Source: Pseudomonadota bacterium (GTDB taxonomy: Bacteria; Pseudomonadota; Gammaproteobacteria; Burkholderiales; Sulfuriferulaceae). Taken from it: 64,000 bases of DNA. Each line of letters begins with the position of its first letter. Position 1 is the first letter of the stretch. Location of the stretch: NCBI GenBank assembly GCA_021845925.1, contig JAJZUW010000005.1:66232-130231 (forward strand), given 5' to 3'. Positions 8,029-17,731 of this stretch are shown one piece after another. A model generated the notes under the pieces. The model did not search any database. It was not told where the DNA came from and saw nothing but the letters and a program-made list of their open reading frames with translations. The position numbers and the translations under genes are program-made.

Positions 8029-8997
8029 TCATATTCCGTGACAAAAGAAATGCATCAGGCGCTGCGGCAGCCAGGAGACATCGCCGGGAAAGTTGCCCGG
8101 GAACCCGACATGTCCGCCGTGGTCGGGGAATTCAAGCCGGACAGCCGCCGATACCTGGTCGGTGGTTGGCAGGGCATCGCCGGGCATGAAGGGATCGTTG
8201 CAGGCGTTGATCAGCAGGGTTGGCAATTCGATGCGGCTGAGCCAGGGCAGACTGGCTGCCTGTTGCCAGTAATCGGTCGCATCGCGGAAACCATGTGCCG
8301 GCGCGGTGTAAAAATCGTCAAAAGCGCGGAAGGTTCGGGCTTGTGCCAGTGCCTCGTGCTGAAAAAGCTGCGGGTGCCGGCTGGCTTTGGCCAGTGCCTT
8401 TTTGCGTAATGTGGTCAGAAAATGGCGTGTATAGAGCCGACGGTTGATACCTCGATCCAGGGTGTTGCCAGCAGCTGCCAGATTGACTGGTGCGGAAATG
8501 GCCGCCGCGCTGGACAGAATGTTTCGTGCCAGACCAGCCTGCTGGCCTAGCCAGAGCAGGAGCGCATTGCCGCCGAGCGAGTAACCGGCCGCATGCATGA
8601 TCCGTTCGGGATCGCGCGCATGCAGTTGCTGGAGAACATGGCCGACTTCCTGACTGTCTCCGGCAAAGTAGGCCCTCGGCAAACGGTTTTCTTCGCCGGA
8701 ACAGCCACGAAAATTGACCACAACGCCCGAAAAGCCGTGCCGACGGGCAGCCTGCATCAGCGCAAGTGCATAGTAGCCGCGTGCGTTGCCTTCCAGGCCA
8801 TGAAACATGACCAGTAATGGAGATTCAGCCGGACCATCCAGCCAGTCTAGATCCAGAAAATCACCATCTGGCAACTCCAGCCGTTCCCGGCGGTATTGCA
8901 GGCGTGGCCTTGGCGCCAGCAAATGGGGCAGGATGGTTTGCAGATGCCCGCCCGGTAACCAGAATGGCGGCCGGTATGGTGGTGGTTTTTTCATCAT
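8029..8997 (-). CDS. yheT: Alpha/beta hydrolase, YheT/COG0429 family
   Basis: The 322-residue product is a cytosolic serine hydrolase of the YheT family; substrates are not established. The family N-terminus PPFWLPGGHLQTILP is present, followed by the oxyanion region VMFHGLEG near residue 65, the nucleophile elbow GYSLGGN near residue 148, a probable acid in NACNDPFMPGDALP and the catalytic histidine in HGGHVGF. The start is the tandem ATG at 8997 (MMKKPPPY). The frame remains open far upstream only because it runs through the tandem repeat array at 9104-9618, so the 564-residue reading is an artefact. Confidence 0.88.
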   Translation of the reverse strand: MMKKPPPYRPPFWLPGGHLQTILPHLLAPRPRLQYRRERLELPDGDFLDLDWLDGPAESPLLVMFHGLEGNARGYYALALMQAARRHGFSGVVVNFRGCSGEENRLPRAYFAGDSQEVGHVLQQLHARDPERIMHAAGYSLGGNALLLWLGQQAGLARNILSSAAAISAPVNLAAAGNTLDRGINRRLYTRHFLTTLRKKALAKASRHPQLFQHEALAQARTFRAFDDFYTAPAHGFRDATDYWQQAASLPWLSRIELPTLLINACNDPFMPGDALPTTDQVSAAVRLEFPDHGGHVGFPGNFPGDVSWLPQRLMHFFCHGI

Positions 8998-9103
8998 GAT
9001 CAAGTGCAAATGGCGGGCCGGTTCATCAACTGTCATGCGAGCGGTTGCGGAAGTATAAATGAAGTCTGGCTGAATGCGGAATGGCAAGGTGAGAGGCAGA
9101 ACT

Positions 9104-9690
9104 GGATTCCGCAACTTCGCGCGGAATGACGAACAGGGAGTGCCGGATCTGTGGATTCCGCGACTGCGCGCGGAATGACGAACGGGGAGTGCCGGATCTG
9201 TGGATTCCGCGACTGCGCGCGGAATGACGAACAGGGAGTGCCGGATCTGTGGATTCCGCGACTGCGCGCGGAATGACGAACGGGGAGTGCCGGATCTGTG
9301 GATTCTGCGACTGCGCGCGGAATGACGAACAGGGAGTGCCGGATCTGTGGATTCCGCGACTGTGCGCGGAATGACGAACAGGGAGTGCCGGATCTGTGGA
9401 TTCTGCGACTGCGCGCGGAATGACGAACGGGGAGTGCCGGATCTGTGGATTCCGCGACTTCGCGCGGAATGACGAACGGGGAGTGTCGGATCTGTGGATT
9501 CCGCGACTGCGCGCGGAATGACGAACGGGGAGTGTCGGATCTGTGGATTCCGCGACTGCGCGCGGAATGACGAACGGGGAGTGCCGGATCTGTGGATTCC
9601 GCAACTTCGCGCGGAATGGCGTGCATTGCCAGAGTGCGGAATCCCCATCCCGTCATTCTGCGCGCAGCAAAGCGGAGTCGCAGAATCCAG
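9104..9690. repeat. Tandem repeat, 49 bp x about 10.5, plus flanking palindromic element
   Basis: A 49-base unit containing GGATTCCGCGACTGCGCGCG followed directly by GAATGACGAAC and then GGAGTGCCGGATCTGT is repeated about ten times with small variations (CAGGG/CGGGG, TTCCG/TTCTG, CTGCG/CTTCG). Each unit holds an imperfect palindrome, ATTCCGCG pairing with CGCGGAAT. The block ends with an inverted repeat, ATTCTGCG at about 9655 with CGCAGAAT at about 9680. Because 49 is not a multiple of 3 and the unit lacks stops on the minus strand, all three minus frames are open. No gene is supported between 8998 and 9766. Confidence 0.9.
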
Positions 9691-9766
9691 GCGCTCTGTT
9701 TGCCGGTGCAATATTCTCGCCAAACAGGGTAAAATGAGCCCTGAATGGTGCCTGTTGACGAGTTGT

Positions 9767-10285
9767 ATGCGAATTCTCGGGATTGATCCTGGCCTGCGGG
9801 TAACCGGTTTTGGCCTGATTGAGTGGCATGCAAACGCGCCGGTTTATGTGGCCAGTGGTTGTCTGCGCACGGTTGGTGATGCATTGCCGGCACGGCTGGG
9901 TGAGATTTTTGCCGGGCTGGGCGAGGTGATTGCACGCTGGCAACCCGACCAGGTGGCGATTGAAAAAGTATTCGTCAATGTCAATCCGCAGTCCACGCTG
10001 GCGCTTGGACAGGCCAGGGGTGCGGCCATTTGCGCTGCCGTGGCGCAGAAATTGCCGGTTGCCGAATACACGGCGCTGCAAATCAAGCAGGCAGTGGTTG
10101 GTCAGGGACATGCGGACAAACGTCAGGTGCAGGACATGGTTGTGCGCCTGCTCGGGCTTGATCTTGCCCCGGCAACCGATGCGGCAGATGCGCTCGCGTG
10201 CGCCTTGTGCCATGCGCATGGTTCGCAGGGCAGTGCGGCATGGTTATGGGGTGGGCGTCGGGTCAGGCGCGGTCGGATATTGTGA
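9767..10285 (+). CDS. ruvC: Holliday junction resolvase RuvC
   Basis: RuvC cuts Holliday junctions symmetrically after branch migration by RuvAB. The 172-residue product, from ATG 9767, matches the family length. The acidic active site is visible: D in [15 protein letters not shown] in [13 protein letters not shown], and the C-terminal aspartates in [15 protein letters not shown]. The longer reading from 9494 runs into the repeat array and is rejected. It is the first gene of ruvC-ruvA-ruvB. Confidence 0.97.
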   Translation: MRILGIDPGLRVTGFGLIEWHANAPVYVASGCLRTVGDALPARLGEIFAGLGEVIARWQPDQVAIEKVFVNVNPQSTLALGQARGAAICAAVAQKLPVAEYTALQIKQAVVGQGHADKRQVQDMVVRLLGLDLAPATDAADALACALCHAHGSQGSAAWLWGGRRVRRGRIL

Positions 10286-10307
10286 TGCCAGCAGACGGAA
10301 TGAACAG

Positions 10308-10895
10308 ATGATAGGCAGGATCAGCGGACGTTTGCTGGAAAAGCAGCCACCTGGATTGCTGGTGGAGGCTGGCGGCGTGGGTTATGAAATCGATGTGCCC
10401 ATGAGCACCTATTATCAGTTGCCTGATGTGGGAAATCCGGTCGTGCTGCACACCCATCTGGTGGTGCGTGAGGATGCGCATCTGCTGTATGGCTTTGCCA
10501 CGCTGGCAGAACGGGCGACATTCCGGCAGTTGTTGCGTGTGACCGGGGTTGGTGCGCGCATGGCGCTGGCCTTGCTTTCCGGTCTGGAAGTCAATGAACT
10601 GGCCAGTGCGGTGGCAACACAGGATGTGGCGCGACTGGTGCGCATTCCAGGTGTGGGCCGCAAGACCGCAGAGCGACTGATGCTGGAACTGAAAGGCAAG
10701 CTGGCGGGGGGGAATGCCCAGGTCGGCGCACAGCAGCCGGCCTTGGCCAGAGATGTGTCTGCAGACGTGCTGGAAACCTTGCTGGCGCTCGGTTACAGCG
10801 AGCGGGAAGCCCAGCAGGCCGTGCGTCAGGCCGGCGTCAGTGAAAATGTGGAGGATGGTATTCGTTCCGCGCTGAAATGGTTGTCACGCTCATGA
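10308..10895 (+). CDS. ruvA: Holliday junction branch-migration protein RuvA
   Basis: RuvA binds the four-way junction as a tetramer and recruits RuvB. The 195-residue product starts at ATG 10308 ([12 protein letters not shown]). It shows the N-terminal OB fold ([14 protein letters not shown]), two helix-hairpin-helix motifs ([16 protein letters not shown] and [17 protein letters not shown]) and the flexible RuvB-binding C-terminal domain ([13 protein letters not shown]-type sequence). It lies 22 bases after ruvC and overlaps ruvB by 4 bases. Confidence 0.97.
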   Translation: MIGRISGRLLEKQPPGLLVEAGGVGYEIDVPMSTYYQLPDVGNPVVLHTHLVVREDAHLLYGFATLAERATFRQLLRVTGVGARMALALLSGLEVNELASAVATQDVARLVRIPGVGRKTAERLMLELKGKLAGGNAQVGAQQPALARDVSADVLETLLALGYSEREAQQAVRQAGVSENVEDGIRSALKWLSRS

Positions 10896-11935
10896 TGGAA
10901 CTGGATCGCGTGGTTGCGCCTGCCGTGACAGGTGGCCGGGAAGAACAGATCGAGCGGGCGCTCAGGCCGCGTCAGCTGGATGAGTATGTCGGCCAGGAAA
11001 AGGCGCGCGGGCAGCTGTCGGTGTTTATCGAAGCGGCCCGCCGGCGCGGCGAAGCGCTGGATCACGTGTTGCTGTTTGGTCCGCCCGGGCTTGGCAAAAC
11101 CACACTGGCCCATATCGTTGCCCGTGAAATGGGGGTCAACCTGCGCCAGACATCCGGTCCGGTGTTGGAACGGGCGGGTGATCTGGCCGCTCTGTTGACC
11201 AATCTTGAATCGCATGATGTGCTGTTCATCGATGAAATCCATCGCCTCAGTCCGGTGGTGGAAGAAATCCTGTATCCGGCACTGGAAGACTTCCAGCTGG
11301 ACATCATGATTGGCGAAGGGCCTGCGGCTCGCTCTGTCAAGCTCGATCTGCCGCCTTTCACCCTGGTCGGCGCAACAACGCGCGCAGGCATGTTGACCAA
11401 CCCTCTGCTTGACCGTTTTGGTATTGTGGCCAGGCTGGAATTTTACACGCCGGAAGAGTTGACCCGGATTGTGCTGCGTTCTGCCGGTTTGCTTGACATG
11501 CAGATCACGGCGGACGGCGCGCTGGAAATTGCGCGCCGTTCGCGTGGCACGCCGCGGATCGCCAACCGGCTGTTGCGTCGCGTGCGCGATTTTGCCGAAG
11601 TGCGAGCGGATGGCCGGGTGGAGCGTGAAGTGGCAGACGCCGCGCTGCAGATGCTGGATGTGGATGCTTCCGGTCTGGATATGATGGACCGGCGTCTGCT
11701 GGAAGCCGTGCTGGTCCGATTTGATGGTGGTCCGGTTGGCGTGGATAGCCTGGCTGCCGCGATTGGTGAATCACGTGATACGATTGAAGATGTTCTGGAG
11801 CCATACCTGATCCAGCAGGGTTATCTGCAGCGTACGCCGCGCGGACGGTTGGCCACGTCGATGGCCTGGCGTCATTTTGGGCTGGATCGCCCGGCTGCGG
11901 CAAGCCTGTGGGACGACCCGGAGCAGAGCGCTTGA
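10892..11935 (+). CDS. ruvB: Holliday junction branch-migration ATPase RuvB
   Basis: RuvB is the hexameric AAA+ motor that drives branch migration. The 347-residue product has the Walker A motif GPPGLGKTT, Walker [11 protein letters not shown], the sensor region GATTRAGML, the arginine-finger region RFGIV and the C-terminal winged helix ([12 protein letters not shown]). ATG 10892 overlaps the ruvA stop as ATGA, so this start is preferred to 10877. Confidence 0.97.
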   Translation: MMELDRVVAPAVTGGREEQIERALRPRQLDEYVGQEKARGQLSVFIEAARRRGEALDHVLLFGPPGLGKTTLAHIVAREMGVNLRQTSGPVLERAGDLAALLTNLESHDVLFIDEIHRLSPVVEEILYPALEDFQLDIMIGEGPAARSVKLDLPPFTLVGATTRAGMLTNPLLDRFGIVARLEFYTPEELTRIVLRSAGLLDMQITADGALEIARRSRGTPRIANRLLRRVRDFAEVRADGRVEREVADAALQMLDVDASGLDMMDRRLLEAVLVRFDGGPVGVDSLAAAIGESRDTIEDVLEPYLIQQGYLQRTPRGRLATSMAWRHFGLDRPAAASLWDDPEQSA

Positions 11936-12345
11936 ATGTGCGTGGGGAATTTGTCTGGCCAGTGAGGGTCTACTGGGAGGACACCGATGCCGCCGGGGTG
12001 GTTTATTATGCCAACTACCTGAAGTTCATGGAGCGGGCGAGAACCGAATGGCTGCGTGCGCTGGGGGTTGAACAGGAAATCCTGCGCGATCAGGACGAAA
12101 GGATGTTTGTGGTCCGCCGGGTAGAGACCGATTACCGGCAGCCGGCGCGTTATGGTGAGGAATTGCAGGTGGTCAGCCGGATTGCGGAACGCACGCCGGC
12201 AAGACTGGTTTTCCGGCAACAGGTCTGCCTGGCTGCTTCCGGCGTGCTGCTGGTTGAAGGCATGGTAGAAGTGGTATGTGTGAATGCACTGACATTCAGA
12301 CCGGCCAGAATGCCGGGTTGGTTACAACAATTACTGGATAGATAA
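11932..12345 (+). CDS. ybgC: Acyl-CoA thioesterase YbgC, Tol-Pal associated
   Basis: YbgC is a hotdog-fold thioesterase that is encoded with tolQRAB in many proteobacteria. The 137-residue product carries the 4HBT signature [20 protein letters not shown] with the catalytic aspartate (D in EDTDAAG). The start is probably TTG 11932, overlapping the ruvB stop and lying 8 bases after GGAG; GTG 11938 is the alternative. The substrate in this organism is unknown. Confidence 0.93.
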   Translation: MNVRGEFVWPVRVYWEDTDAAGVVYYANYLKFMERARTEWLRALGVEQEILRDQDERMFVVRRVETDYRQPARYGEELQVVSRIAERTPARLVFRQQVCLAASGVLLVEGMVEVVCVNALTFRPARMPGWLQQLLDR

Positions 12346-12346
12346 A

Positions 12347-13036
12347 GTGGAAATTGGCGTGGTTCAGGATGTCCCGTTGTGGGGCATGATCAGCAGCGCA
12401 AGTCTGGTGGTCAAGCTGGTGATGGCGTTGTTGCTGGGGGTTTCTCTGATTTCCTGGTGGCATATTTTCGTCAAGCTGTATTTGCTCATGCGTTCCAAAT
12501 CGCGTGCACGGGCCTTCGAGGAAGAGTTCTGGAATGGCGCCGAAATGAACAAGCTGGCCCAGCGCATTGCTGCCAGTCAGGGAGATGGCGGCCAGATGGA
12601 GCGTATCTTCGAAGCCGGTTTCCGTGAATATACCAAGCTCAAAAATCAGCCCGGTGCCGATCCGGCCGATATTGCCGGCAGTTCGCGACGTGCCATGTCT
12701 GCAACCTACCAGCGCGAGATGGATGTGCTGGAATCCAACATGGCCTGGCTGGCTACCGTCGGGTCAGTCAGTCCATATGTGGGTCTGTTCGGCACGGTCT
12801 GGGGCATCATGAGTGTGTTTCGCAGTCTGGGCAATATCGGTCAGGCAACGCTGGCCAATGTGGCTCCCGGCATTTCGGAAACCCTGATCGCAACCGCAAT
12901 GGGGCTTTTTGCGGCGATTCCGGCCACTGTGGCATACAACCATTTTTCGCGGGATATTGACCAGCTCGGAACCCGTTTCGAGAGCTTCATGGAAGAGTTC
13001 GTCAACATCCTGCAACGGCAGGCCTACAAGCGATGA
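12347..13036 (+). CDS. tolQ: Tol-Pal system inner-membrane protein TolQ
   Basis: TolQ, with TolR, forms the proton-driven motor that energises TolA and helps constrict the outer membrane at division. The 229-residue product starts with GTG one base after the ybgC stop. It has a first membrane helix near residues 15-38, a cytosolic loop, and two more helices around residues 135-160 and 175-200; the conserved YVGLFGTVWGIM segment and the threonine in TLIATAMGLFAAIPA are present. Confidence 0.96.
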   Translation: MEIGVVQDVPLWGMISSASLVVKLVMALLLGVSLISWWHIFVKLYLLMRSKSRARAFEEEFWNGAEMNKLAQRIAASQGDGGQMERIFEAGFREYTKLKNQPGADPADIAGSSRRAMSATYQREMDVLESNMAWLATVGSVSPYVGLFGTVWGIMSVFRSLGNIGQATLANVAPGISETLIATAMGLFAAIPATVAYNHFSRDIDQLGTRFESFMEEFVNILQRQAYKR

Positions 13037-13458
13037 CCACGCGACGCCGGCGCCGGGTCATGGCGCAGATGAATGTGGTGCCATACATCGACGTCATGAT
13101 GGTGCTGCTGGTCATTTTCATGGTGACGGCTCCCATGATGACGCCCGGCGTGGTCAACCTGCCCAGCGTGGCGAGGTCGCGCCAGGTTCCGCAGGAACCC
13201 CTGCAGGTGACCATTCACGCCGATGGCCGGCTGGATGTGCGCGATGTTTCGCATGGGGCGGAAGACCAGTCGGTCGGCATGACTGATCTGGCAGACCTGG
13301 TGCGCAGCCGGCAGGCCGATCATCCCGATCAGCCGGTTGTCATCGCGGCTGACAAGAACGTACGATATGATGTGGTCATGAAGGTCATGAGCCTGTTGCA
13401 GCAGAATCAGGTGCAGCGGATTGGCCTGCTGACCGTGCCGGAGCAGCACCATCCATGA
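13033..13458 (+). CDS. tolR: Tol-Pal system protein TolR
   Basis: TolR is the single-pass partner of TolQ. The 141-residue product begins MTTRRRRRVMAQMNVVPYID, followed by one membrane helix (VMMVLLVIFMVTAPM); the aspartate in VVPYIDVMMVLL is the proton-carrying residue of the ExbD/TolR family. The rest is a periplasmic domain. The start overlaps the tolQ stop (ATGA), and its own stop overlaps tolA. Confidence 0.96.
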   Translation: MTTRRRRRVMAQMNVVPYIDVMMVLLVIFMVTAPMMTPGVVNLPSVARSRQVPQEPLQVTIHADGRLDVRDVSHGAEDQSVGMTDLADLVRSRQADHPDQPVVIAADKNVRYDVVMKVMSLLQQNQVQRIGLLTVPEQHHP

Positions 13459-14375
13459 AGGACGGGCAGGGATGGCGACAACCTGCCGATCTGCCGTGGC
13501 AGGTGCGCAGCGGGGCCGCCGCGCTGGCGGTTGGGCTGCATGCCCTGCTGGTGCTGATGCTGGTGCTGCACTTGCGCGAACAGGATCAGGGTGCGCCTGC
13601 CGTCCAGGCCGAGCTGTGGTCGCCCCAGGCGTTGCAGCATGCCGACCAGCCGCATGTGGCGCCGCCGCCACCGCCGCCACCACCTCCGGCACCGCAGCCG
13701 CAGCAACAGGAGGAGGCACAGCCGAAACCGGACATTGCGCTGGCCGAGGCGCGGCGGATGCAGCAGGCAAAGCTGGAACAGGAACAGCAACAGCAAAAGC
13801 AGGCACAGCAGCAAAAACTGAAGCAGTTGCAGAAGGAACAGCAGCTCAGGCAACAGCAGTTGCTGCAGAAAGAACAGCAGCAGAAGCAGCAGCAACTGCA
13901 GAAGGAAATGGAACACCAGCAGCAGCTGGCCCAGCAACAGGAAGCTGCCGCCGAACAGCAAAAGCGTCAGCAGGCGCTTAAAGCCTTGCTGGCCAAGCAG
14001 ACAGAAGCCGGTATCCGCGCCGAATCGGCCACCGCGCTGACCGGAGCCAGCAAACGGCTGCAGGCGGTCCGTTCCGGAGCCAATGATCGTTTGCGCAATG
14101 AATATATTGACCGTATCCGATCCAAGATCCGCGGCATGCTGATCCTGCCACCGGATCTGCAGGGCAATCCGCAGGTGATTTATCACGTGTCTGTCTTGCC
14201 AACCGGTGATGTGCTGTCGGTGCGGCTGGTGCATGCCAGCGGGCAACCGGCTTATGATGATGCGGTACAACGGGCAATTTACAAGGCATCGCCATTGCCC
14301 ATGCCGCCCGATGCCGGACTGGCGGCGCAATTCCGTGAACTGGACCTGCATTTTTCGCCATCCGACCAGAATTGA
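13455..14375 (+). CDS. tolA: Cell-envelope integrity protein TolA
   Basis: TolA spans the periplasm and links the TolQR motor to Pal and TolB. The 306-residue product has an N-terminal membrane helix (ALAVGLHALLVLMLVLHL), a proline run near residue 70, a long glutamine/lysine/glutamate-rich helical domain from about residue 90 to 185, and a C-terminal TonB/TolA-like globular domain (IRSKIRGMLILPPDLQGNP, VLPTGDVLSVRLVHASG). The glutamine-heavy helix is extreme but within what TolA proteins show. The start overlaps tolR as ATGA. Confidence 0.95.
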   Translation: MKDGQGWRQPADLPWQVRSGAAALAVGLHALLVLMLVLHLREQDQGAPAVQAELWSPQALQHADQPHVAPPPPPPPPPAPQPQQQEEAQPKPDIALAEARRMQQAKLEQEQQQQKQAQQQKLKQLQKEQQLRQQQLLQKEQQQKQQQLQKEMEHQQQLAQQQEAAAEQQKRQQALKALLAKQTEAGIRAESATALTGASKRLQAVRSGANDRLRNEYIDRIRSKIRGMLILPPDLQGNPQVIYHVSVLPTGDVLSVRLVHASGQPAYDDAVQRAIYKASPLPMPPDAGLAAQFRELDLHFSPSDQN

Positions 14376-14389
14376 AGGAGTGTGTTGAC

Positions 14390-15658
14390 GTGTTGAAGAA
14401 AGTCCTGCTGGCCCTGACAGGCTGTGCGTGTTTCTGGATCGGCGGAACTGTCCGGGCCGACATGAGCATCGATATCACGGGTGGAGAGAGTTCACGTATT
14501 CCGGTGGCCGTGTCGCCATTTGCCGGCAGTGTCCCGGCCGCTCAGGATATCCCGCACATTGTCGGCGCTGATCTGTTGCGCAGCGGCGAATTGAGCCTGG
14601 TGGATGTCAGTGACCTGAATCCGCCCATCAGCCAGCCGGGTGATGCCCGTTTCGGTGTGTTCCGTTCCCGCGGCGCCGATGCTGCTGTGCTGGGCGCAGT
14701 GCAGTCTGCCGGTAGCCAGATGACGGTGAGTTTCCGCCTGATGGACGCCGTTCGCCAGAACCAGCTGGCCGGCTTCAGTTATTCTGCCGGGCCTGCCGAT
14801 ACCCGCATGATTGCCCACCGGATTGCCGACGTGGTGTACCAGGCGCTGACCGGAACGCCAGGCGTATTTTCATCGCACATTGTTTATGTGTTGCAGCGCG
14901 GCTCCGAATATCTGCTGCAGGTGGCGGATTCGGACGGATATGAACCACAAACCGTGCTGAAATCACATTACGCAATCATGTCGCCGGCCTGGAGTCCGGA
15001 TGGCCGGCGCATGGCGTATGTTTCCTTCGAGCGGGGCCATGCGGTGGTTTACGAACAGATGATGGATAGCGGACGTCGCATCGTGCTGGCCAGTTATCCG
15101 GGCAGCAACAGTGCGCCTGCCTGGAGTCCGGATGGCAAGCGACTGGCTGTCGTGCTGACCAAGGATGGCCCTTCACAAATTTATCTGGTGAATGCCGATG
15201 GTAGCGGGCTGACCCGTCTGACTTTCAGCGGCGCGATCGATACCGAACCCAGCTGGAGTCCGGATGGTAGCCAGTTGCTGTTTACCTCCGACCGCGATGG
15301 ATCGCCTCAGGTGTACATGATGCCTGTTGCCGGCGGGAAAGCCGTACGCATGACATTTGATGGAAAGTATAATGTCTCCCCAAGATGGAGTCCGGATGGC
15401 AAAAGCTTTGTTTTTGTCACCCGTGTGTCCGGGCAATACCGGATTGCTCTGATGAATGTGGCCAGTGGCCAGATGCAGGTGCTGACTGATGGTCACGATG
15501 ATGAATCTCCGAGTTTTGCATCTAATGGTAAAATGATCCTTTATGCTGCAGGAATCGGTAGCCGTAGCGATCTGGCCGTCGTCACGGTTGATGGCAAGAC
15601 CCACGAACGGTTGTCCAATGTGGAAGGTGCGATGGACAGTCCGGTATGGGGGCGGTAA
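14390..15658 (+). CDS. tolB: Tol-Pal system beta-propeller protein TolB
   Basis: TolB is a periplasmic beta-propeller that competes with peptidoglycan for Pal. The 422-residue product has a signal peptide (VLKKVLLALTGCACFWIGGT, cleavage after VRA), an N-terminal alpha/beta domain and repeated propeller blades marked by WSPDGRRMAYVS, WSPDGKRLAVV, WSPDGSQLLFTSDRDG and WSPDGKSFVFV. GTG 14390 was chosen because AAGGAG sits 9 bases upstream; TTG 14372 inside the tolA stop would lie on the ribosome site. Confidence 0.95.
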   Translation: MLKKVLLALTGCACFWIGGTVRADMSIDITGGESSRIPVAVSPFAGSVPAAQDIPHIVGADLLRSGELSLVDVSDLNPPISQPGDARFGVFRSRGADAAVLGAVQSAGSQMTVSFRLMDAVRQNQLAGFSYSAGPADTRMIAHRIADVVYQALTGTPGVFSSHIVYVLQRGSEYLLQVADSDGYEPQTVLKSHYAIMSPAWSPDGRRMAYVSFERGHAVVYEQMMDSGRRIVLASYPGSNSAPAWSPDGKRLAVVLTKDGPSQIYLVNADGSGLTRLTFSGAIDTEPSWSPDGSQLLFTSDRDGSPQVYMMPVAGGKAVRMTFDGKYNVSPRWSPDGKSFVFVTRVSGQYRIALMNVASGQMQVLTDGHDDESPSFASNGKMILYAAGIGSRSDLAVVTVDGKTHERLSNVEGAMDSPVWGR

Positions 15659-15753
15659 GCTTACAGGGATTTGTCCGCAAGCGAACAGCTTGAAGACGGA
15701 CGGATATGTTGTTGTGGTTGATTTTTTTACTTTCAAAGTCCAAGGAGTCACAA

Positions 15754-16269
15754 ATGAAAAAAACTGTTCTGGGATTGATGGTGGTAGGTTTGCTGGCTGG
15801 CTGCTCGACCGAGCAGGCCAAGACCAATACCGCACAGGATAACACCGTCCGTCAGGCCGCCAAGGCTGCAGAACCTGCTCCGGCGCCTGCTCCTGCTGTT
15901 GCTGTGGATCCGCTCAACGATCCGAACAACATTTTGAGCCAGCGTAGCGTGTATTTCGACTTTGACAAGTCGATCGTGCATGATGAATACATGCCCATGC
16001 TGAAGGCACATGCTGGTTATCTGACCAGCCACGGTTCGGCTCACATCCAGATCCAGGGCAATACCGACGAACGCGGTTCTGCCGAATACAACCTGGGCCT
16101 GGGTCAGCGTCGTGCCGATGCTGTTGCCAAGTCGCTTGAACTGATGAATGTGTCTTCTTCGCAGATCAGTACCATCAGCTTTGGCAAGTCCAAGCCGCGT
16201 GCCGTTGGTCATAACGAAACCGCCTGGGCACAAAACCGCCGCGCTGACATCGTGTATCAGAGCGAGTAA
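15754..16269 (+). CDS. pal: Peptidoglycan-associated lipoprotein Pal
   Basis: Pal anchors the outer membrane to peptidoglycan and is the outer-membrane endpoint of the Tol system. The 171-residue product has a lipoprotein signal (MKKTVLGLMVVGLLAGC, lipobox LAGC), a short Pro-Ala linker and an OmpA-like domain (VYFDFDKSIV, GNTDERGSAEYNLGLGQRRA). ATG 15754 follows an AAGGAG site. A 95-base gap after tolB may hold an extra promoter, since pal is often made in excess, but no clear element was found. Confidence 0.96.
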   Translation: MKKTVLGLMVVGLLAGCSTEQAKTNTAQDNTVRQAAKAAEPAPAPAPAVAVDPLNDPNNILSQRSVYFDFDKSIVHDEYMPMLKAHAGYLTSHGSAHIQIQGNTDERGSAEYNLGLGQRRADAVAKSLELMNVSSSQISTISFGKSKPRAVGHNETAWAQNRRADIVYQSE

Positions 16270-16275
16270 TCGGCA

Positions 16276-17079
16276 ATGCGCGGAATCCGGTCTGTACTTG
16301 GTCCGGGCGTCCTCCTGACCATGCTTGCGCTGGCGGTGCCGGCGCAGGCCATGGACAGCGACACGTCGGATCGTCTGGCGGCCATGCAGTTACAGCTGAA
16401 CGGTCTGACCGAACACGTGACGCGCATGGAACAGCAATCGCCGGCTTCCGCGCTGCTCAACCTGCAATCGCAGATAGATACACTCAAAAACGAGCTGGAT
16501 GACCTCAGAGGCCGGCTTGATGAACAGTCTCATGAGCTGGCAGTGACGCAAAAGCGTCAGGCCGATTTGTACCAGGATCTCGACACGCGCCTGAAGGCAC
16601 TGGCGCAACAGTCGCAACCGCCCGCGCCTGCGGATGCCGGAGCGGCTGCTGCACCGGCGCAGGCGTCGTCGTCAACCACCGCATCGCCCGCGACCCAGAC
16701 CGAACAGGCCAAGGCTTATCAGGCCGCTCTGGCCTTGTTCAAGCAAGGGGATTACGCTGGTTCCATCCGGCGTTTCAAGAAATTCATCCAGAACTGGCCG
16801 GATGATGCCCAGGCGGCCAGCGCGCAATACTGGATAGGCAATGCCTATTTTTCCACACGCGATTTTGCCCGCGCGGCCAGCGAACAGCAAAAGCTGATCA
16901 AGACTTATCCCAAGAGCACCAAGGTGCCGGATGCCATGCTGAATCTGTCCAGCGCCCAGGTCGAGCTGGGTGACATGGCGGCGGCACGCAAGACACTCAA
17001 GGCTCTGGTCAAGAAATTCCCGGACTCTCCGGCAGCTGCGCAGGGCAAGAAACGCCTGCAATTGCTGGAAGGCGCCTGA
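16276..17079 (+). CDS. cpoB: Cell division coordinator CpoB (YbgF), TPR protein
   Basis: CpoB is a periplasmic protein that links peptidoglycan synthesis and Tol function during division. The 267-residue product has a signal peptide (cleavage after VPAQA), an N-terminal trimerising coiled coil with repeated leucines and glutamines to about residue 110, a low-complexity Ala/Pro/Ser/Thr linker, and three tetratricopeptide repeats (AYQAALALFKQGDYAGSIRR, YWIGNAYFSTRDFARA, MLNLSSAQVELGDMAAA). It starts 6 bases after pal. Confidence 0.93.
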   Translation: MRGIRSVLGPGVLLTMLALAVPAQAMDSDTSDRLAAMQLQLNGLTEHVTRMEQQSPASALLNLQSQIDTLKNELDDLRGRLDEQSHELAVTQKRQADLYQDLDTRLKALAQQSQPPAPADAGAAAAPAQASSSTTASPATQTEQAKAYQAALALFKQGDYAGSIRRFKKFIQNWPDDAQAASAQYWIGNAYFSTRDFARAASEQQKLIKTYPKSTKVPDAMLNLSSAQVELGDMAAARKTLKALVKKFPDSPAAAQGKKRLQLLEGA

Positions 17080-17092
17080 GCCGGTCGCTGAC

Positions 17093-17731
17093 ATGGCGAC
17101 GTTGCGCATCACCGAAATCTTTCATTCCCTGCAAGGGGAAACCAGCCGTGCCGGCCTGCCGACCGTGTTTGTCCGGCTGACCGGTTGTCCGCTGCGTTGT
17201 GGCTACTGTGATACGGCGTATGCTTTCCATGGCGGTGAAACCATGTCCGTGGAAGACATTCTCGCGCGTGTTGCCGCCTTTGCAACACCATATGTCTGCG
17301 TGACAGGCGGAGAACCACTGGCGCAAAAGAACGTGCATGCGCTGCTCACCGGCCTGTGTGATGCCGGACACGATGTTTCCCTGGAAACCAGTGGTGCGCT
17401 GGATATTGCGCCGGTGGATGCGCGGGTGTCGTGCATTGTTGACATCAAGACCCCGGGTTCCGGCGAATCATCGCGCAACCTGTGGCAGAACCTCGCGCAG
17501 CTGGACCGGAACGATGAAGTCAAGTTCGTGATTGTCGATGAAGCAGACTATGTCTGGGCGCGCGAACGTCTGGCTGAACATGCGCTGGCGGACAAGTGTC
17601 CGGTGCTGTTTTCGCCGGTGCATGGTCTGGCCCCGCACAGCCTTGCCGACTGGATACTGCGTGACCGGTTGCCCGTGCGCATGCAATTGCAGATGCACAA
17701 GCTGATCTGGGGCGAAGAAAGGGGACGTTGA
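17093..17731 (+). CDS. queE: 7-carboxy-7-deazaguanine synthase QueE
   Basis: QueE is the radical SAM enzyme that makes 7-carboxy-7-deazaguanine for queuosine. The 212-residue product from ATG 17093 ([16 protein letters not shown]) has the cluster motif [10 protein letters not shown] (C-x3-C-x2-C), the GGEPL SAM motif at [10 protein letters not shown] and the expected [11 protein letters not shown]-terminus. It is directly followed by queC with a one-base overlap, so the two pathway steps are co-translated. No queD, queF or tgt is in the window. Confidence 0.95.
   Translation: MATLRITEIFHSLQGETSRAGLPTVFVRLTGCPLRCGYCDTAYAFHGGETMSVEDILARVAAFATPYVCVTGGEPLAQKNVHALLTGLCDAGHDVSLETSGALDIAPVDARVSCIVDIKTPGSGESSRNLWQNLAQLDRNDEVKFVIVDEADYVWARERLAEHALADKCPVLFSPVHGLAPHSLADWILRDRLPVRMQLQMHKLIWGEERGR

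Noticed and set aside
9104-9690. CRISPR array
   Set aside because: Units are contiguous and nearly identical with no unique spacers, and no cas genes occur. The same holds for 3988-4388 and 51559-51726.
8029-9723. A 564-residue minus-strand protein including the hydrolase
   Set aside because: The first 242 codons run through the 49-bp repeat array and its flanks; the family N-terminus (PPFWLPGG) begins right after ATG 8997.
9026-9935. Long minus-strand proteins of Arg/Ser/His repeats over 9026-9935
   Set aside because: They read the tandem array in different frames; all three frames are open because the 49-bp unit lacks stops. No ribosome site or known family.
17041-17092. preQ1 riboswitch before queE
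   Set aside because: Only 13 bases lie between cpoB and queE; no aptamer-like fold can fit, and queE-queC look co-transcribed with the tol genes.
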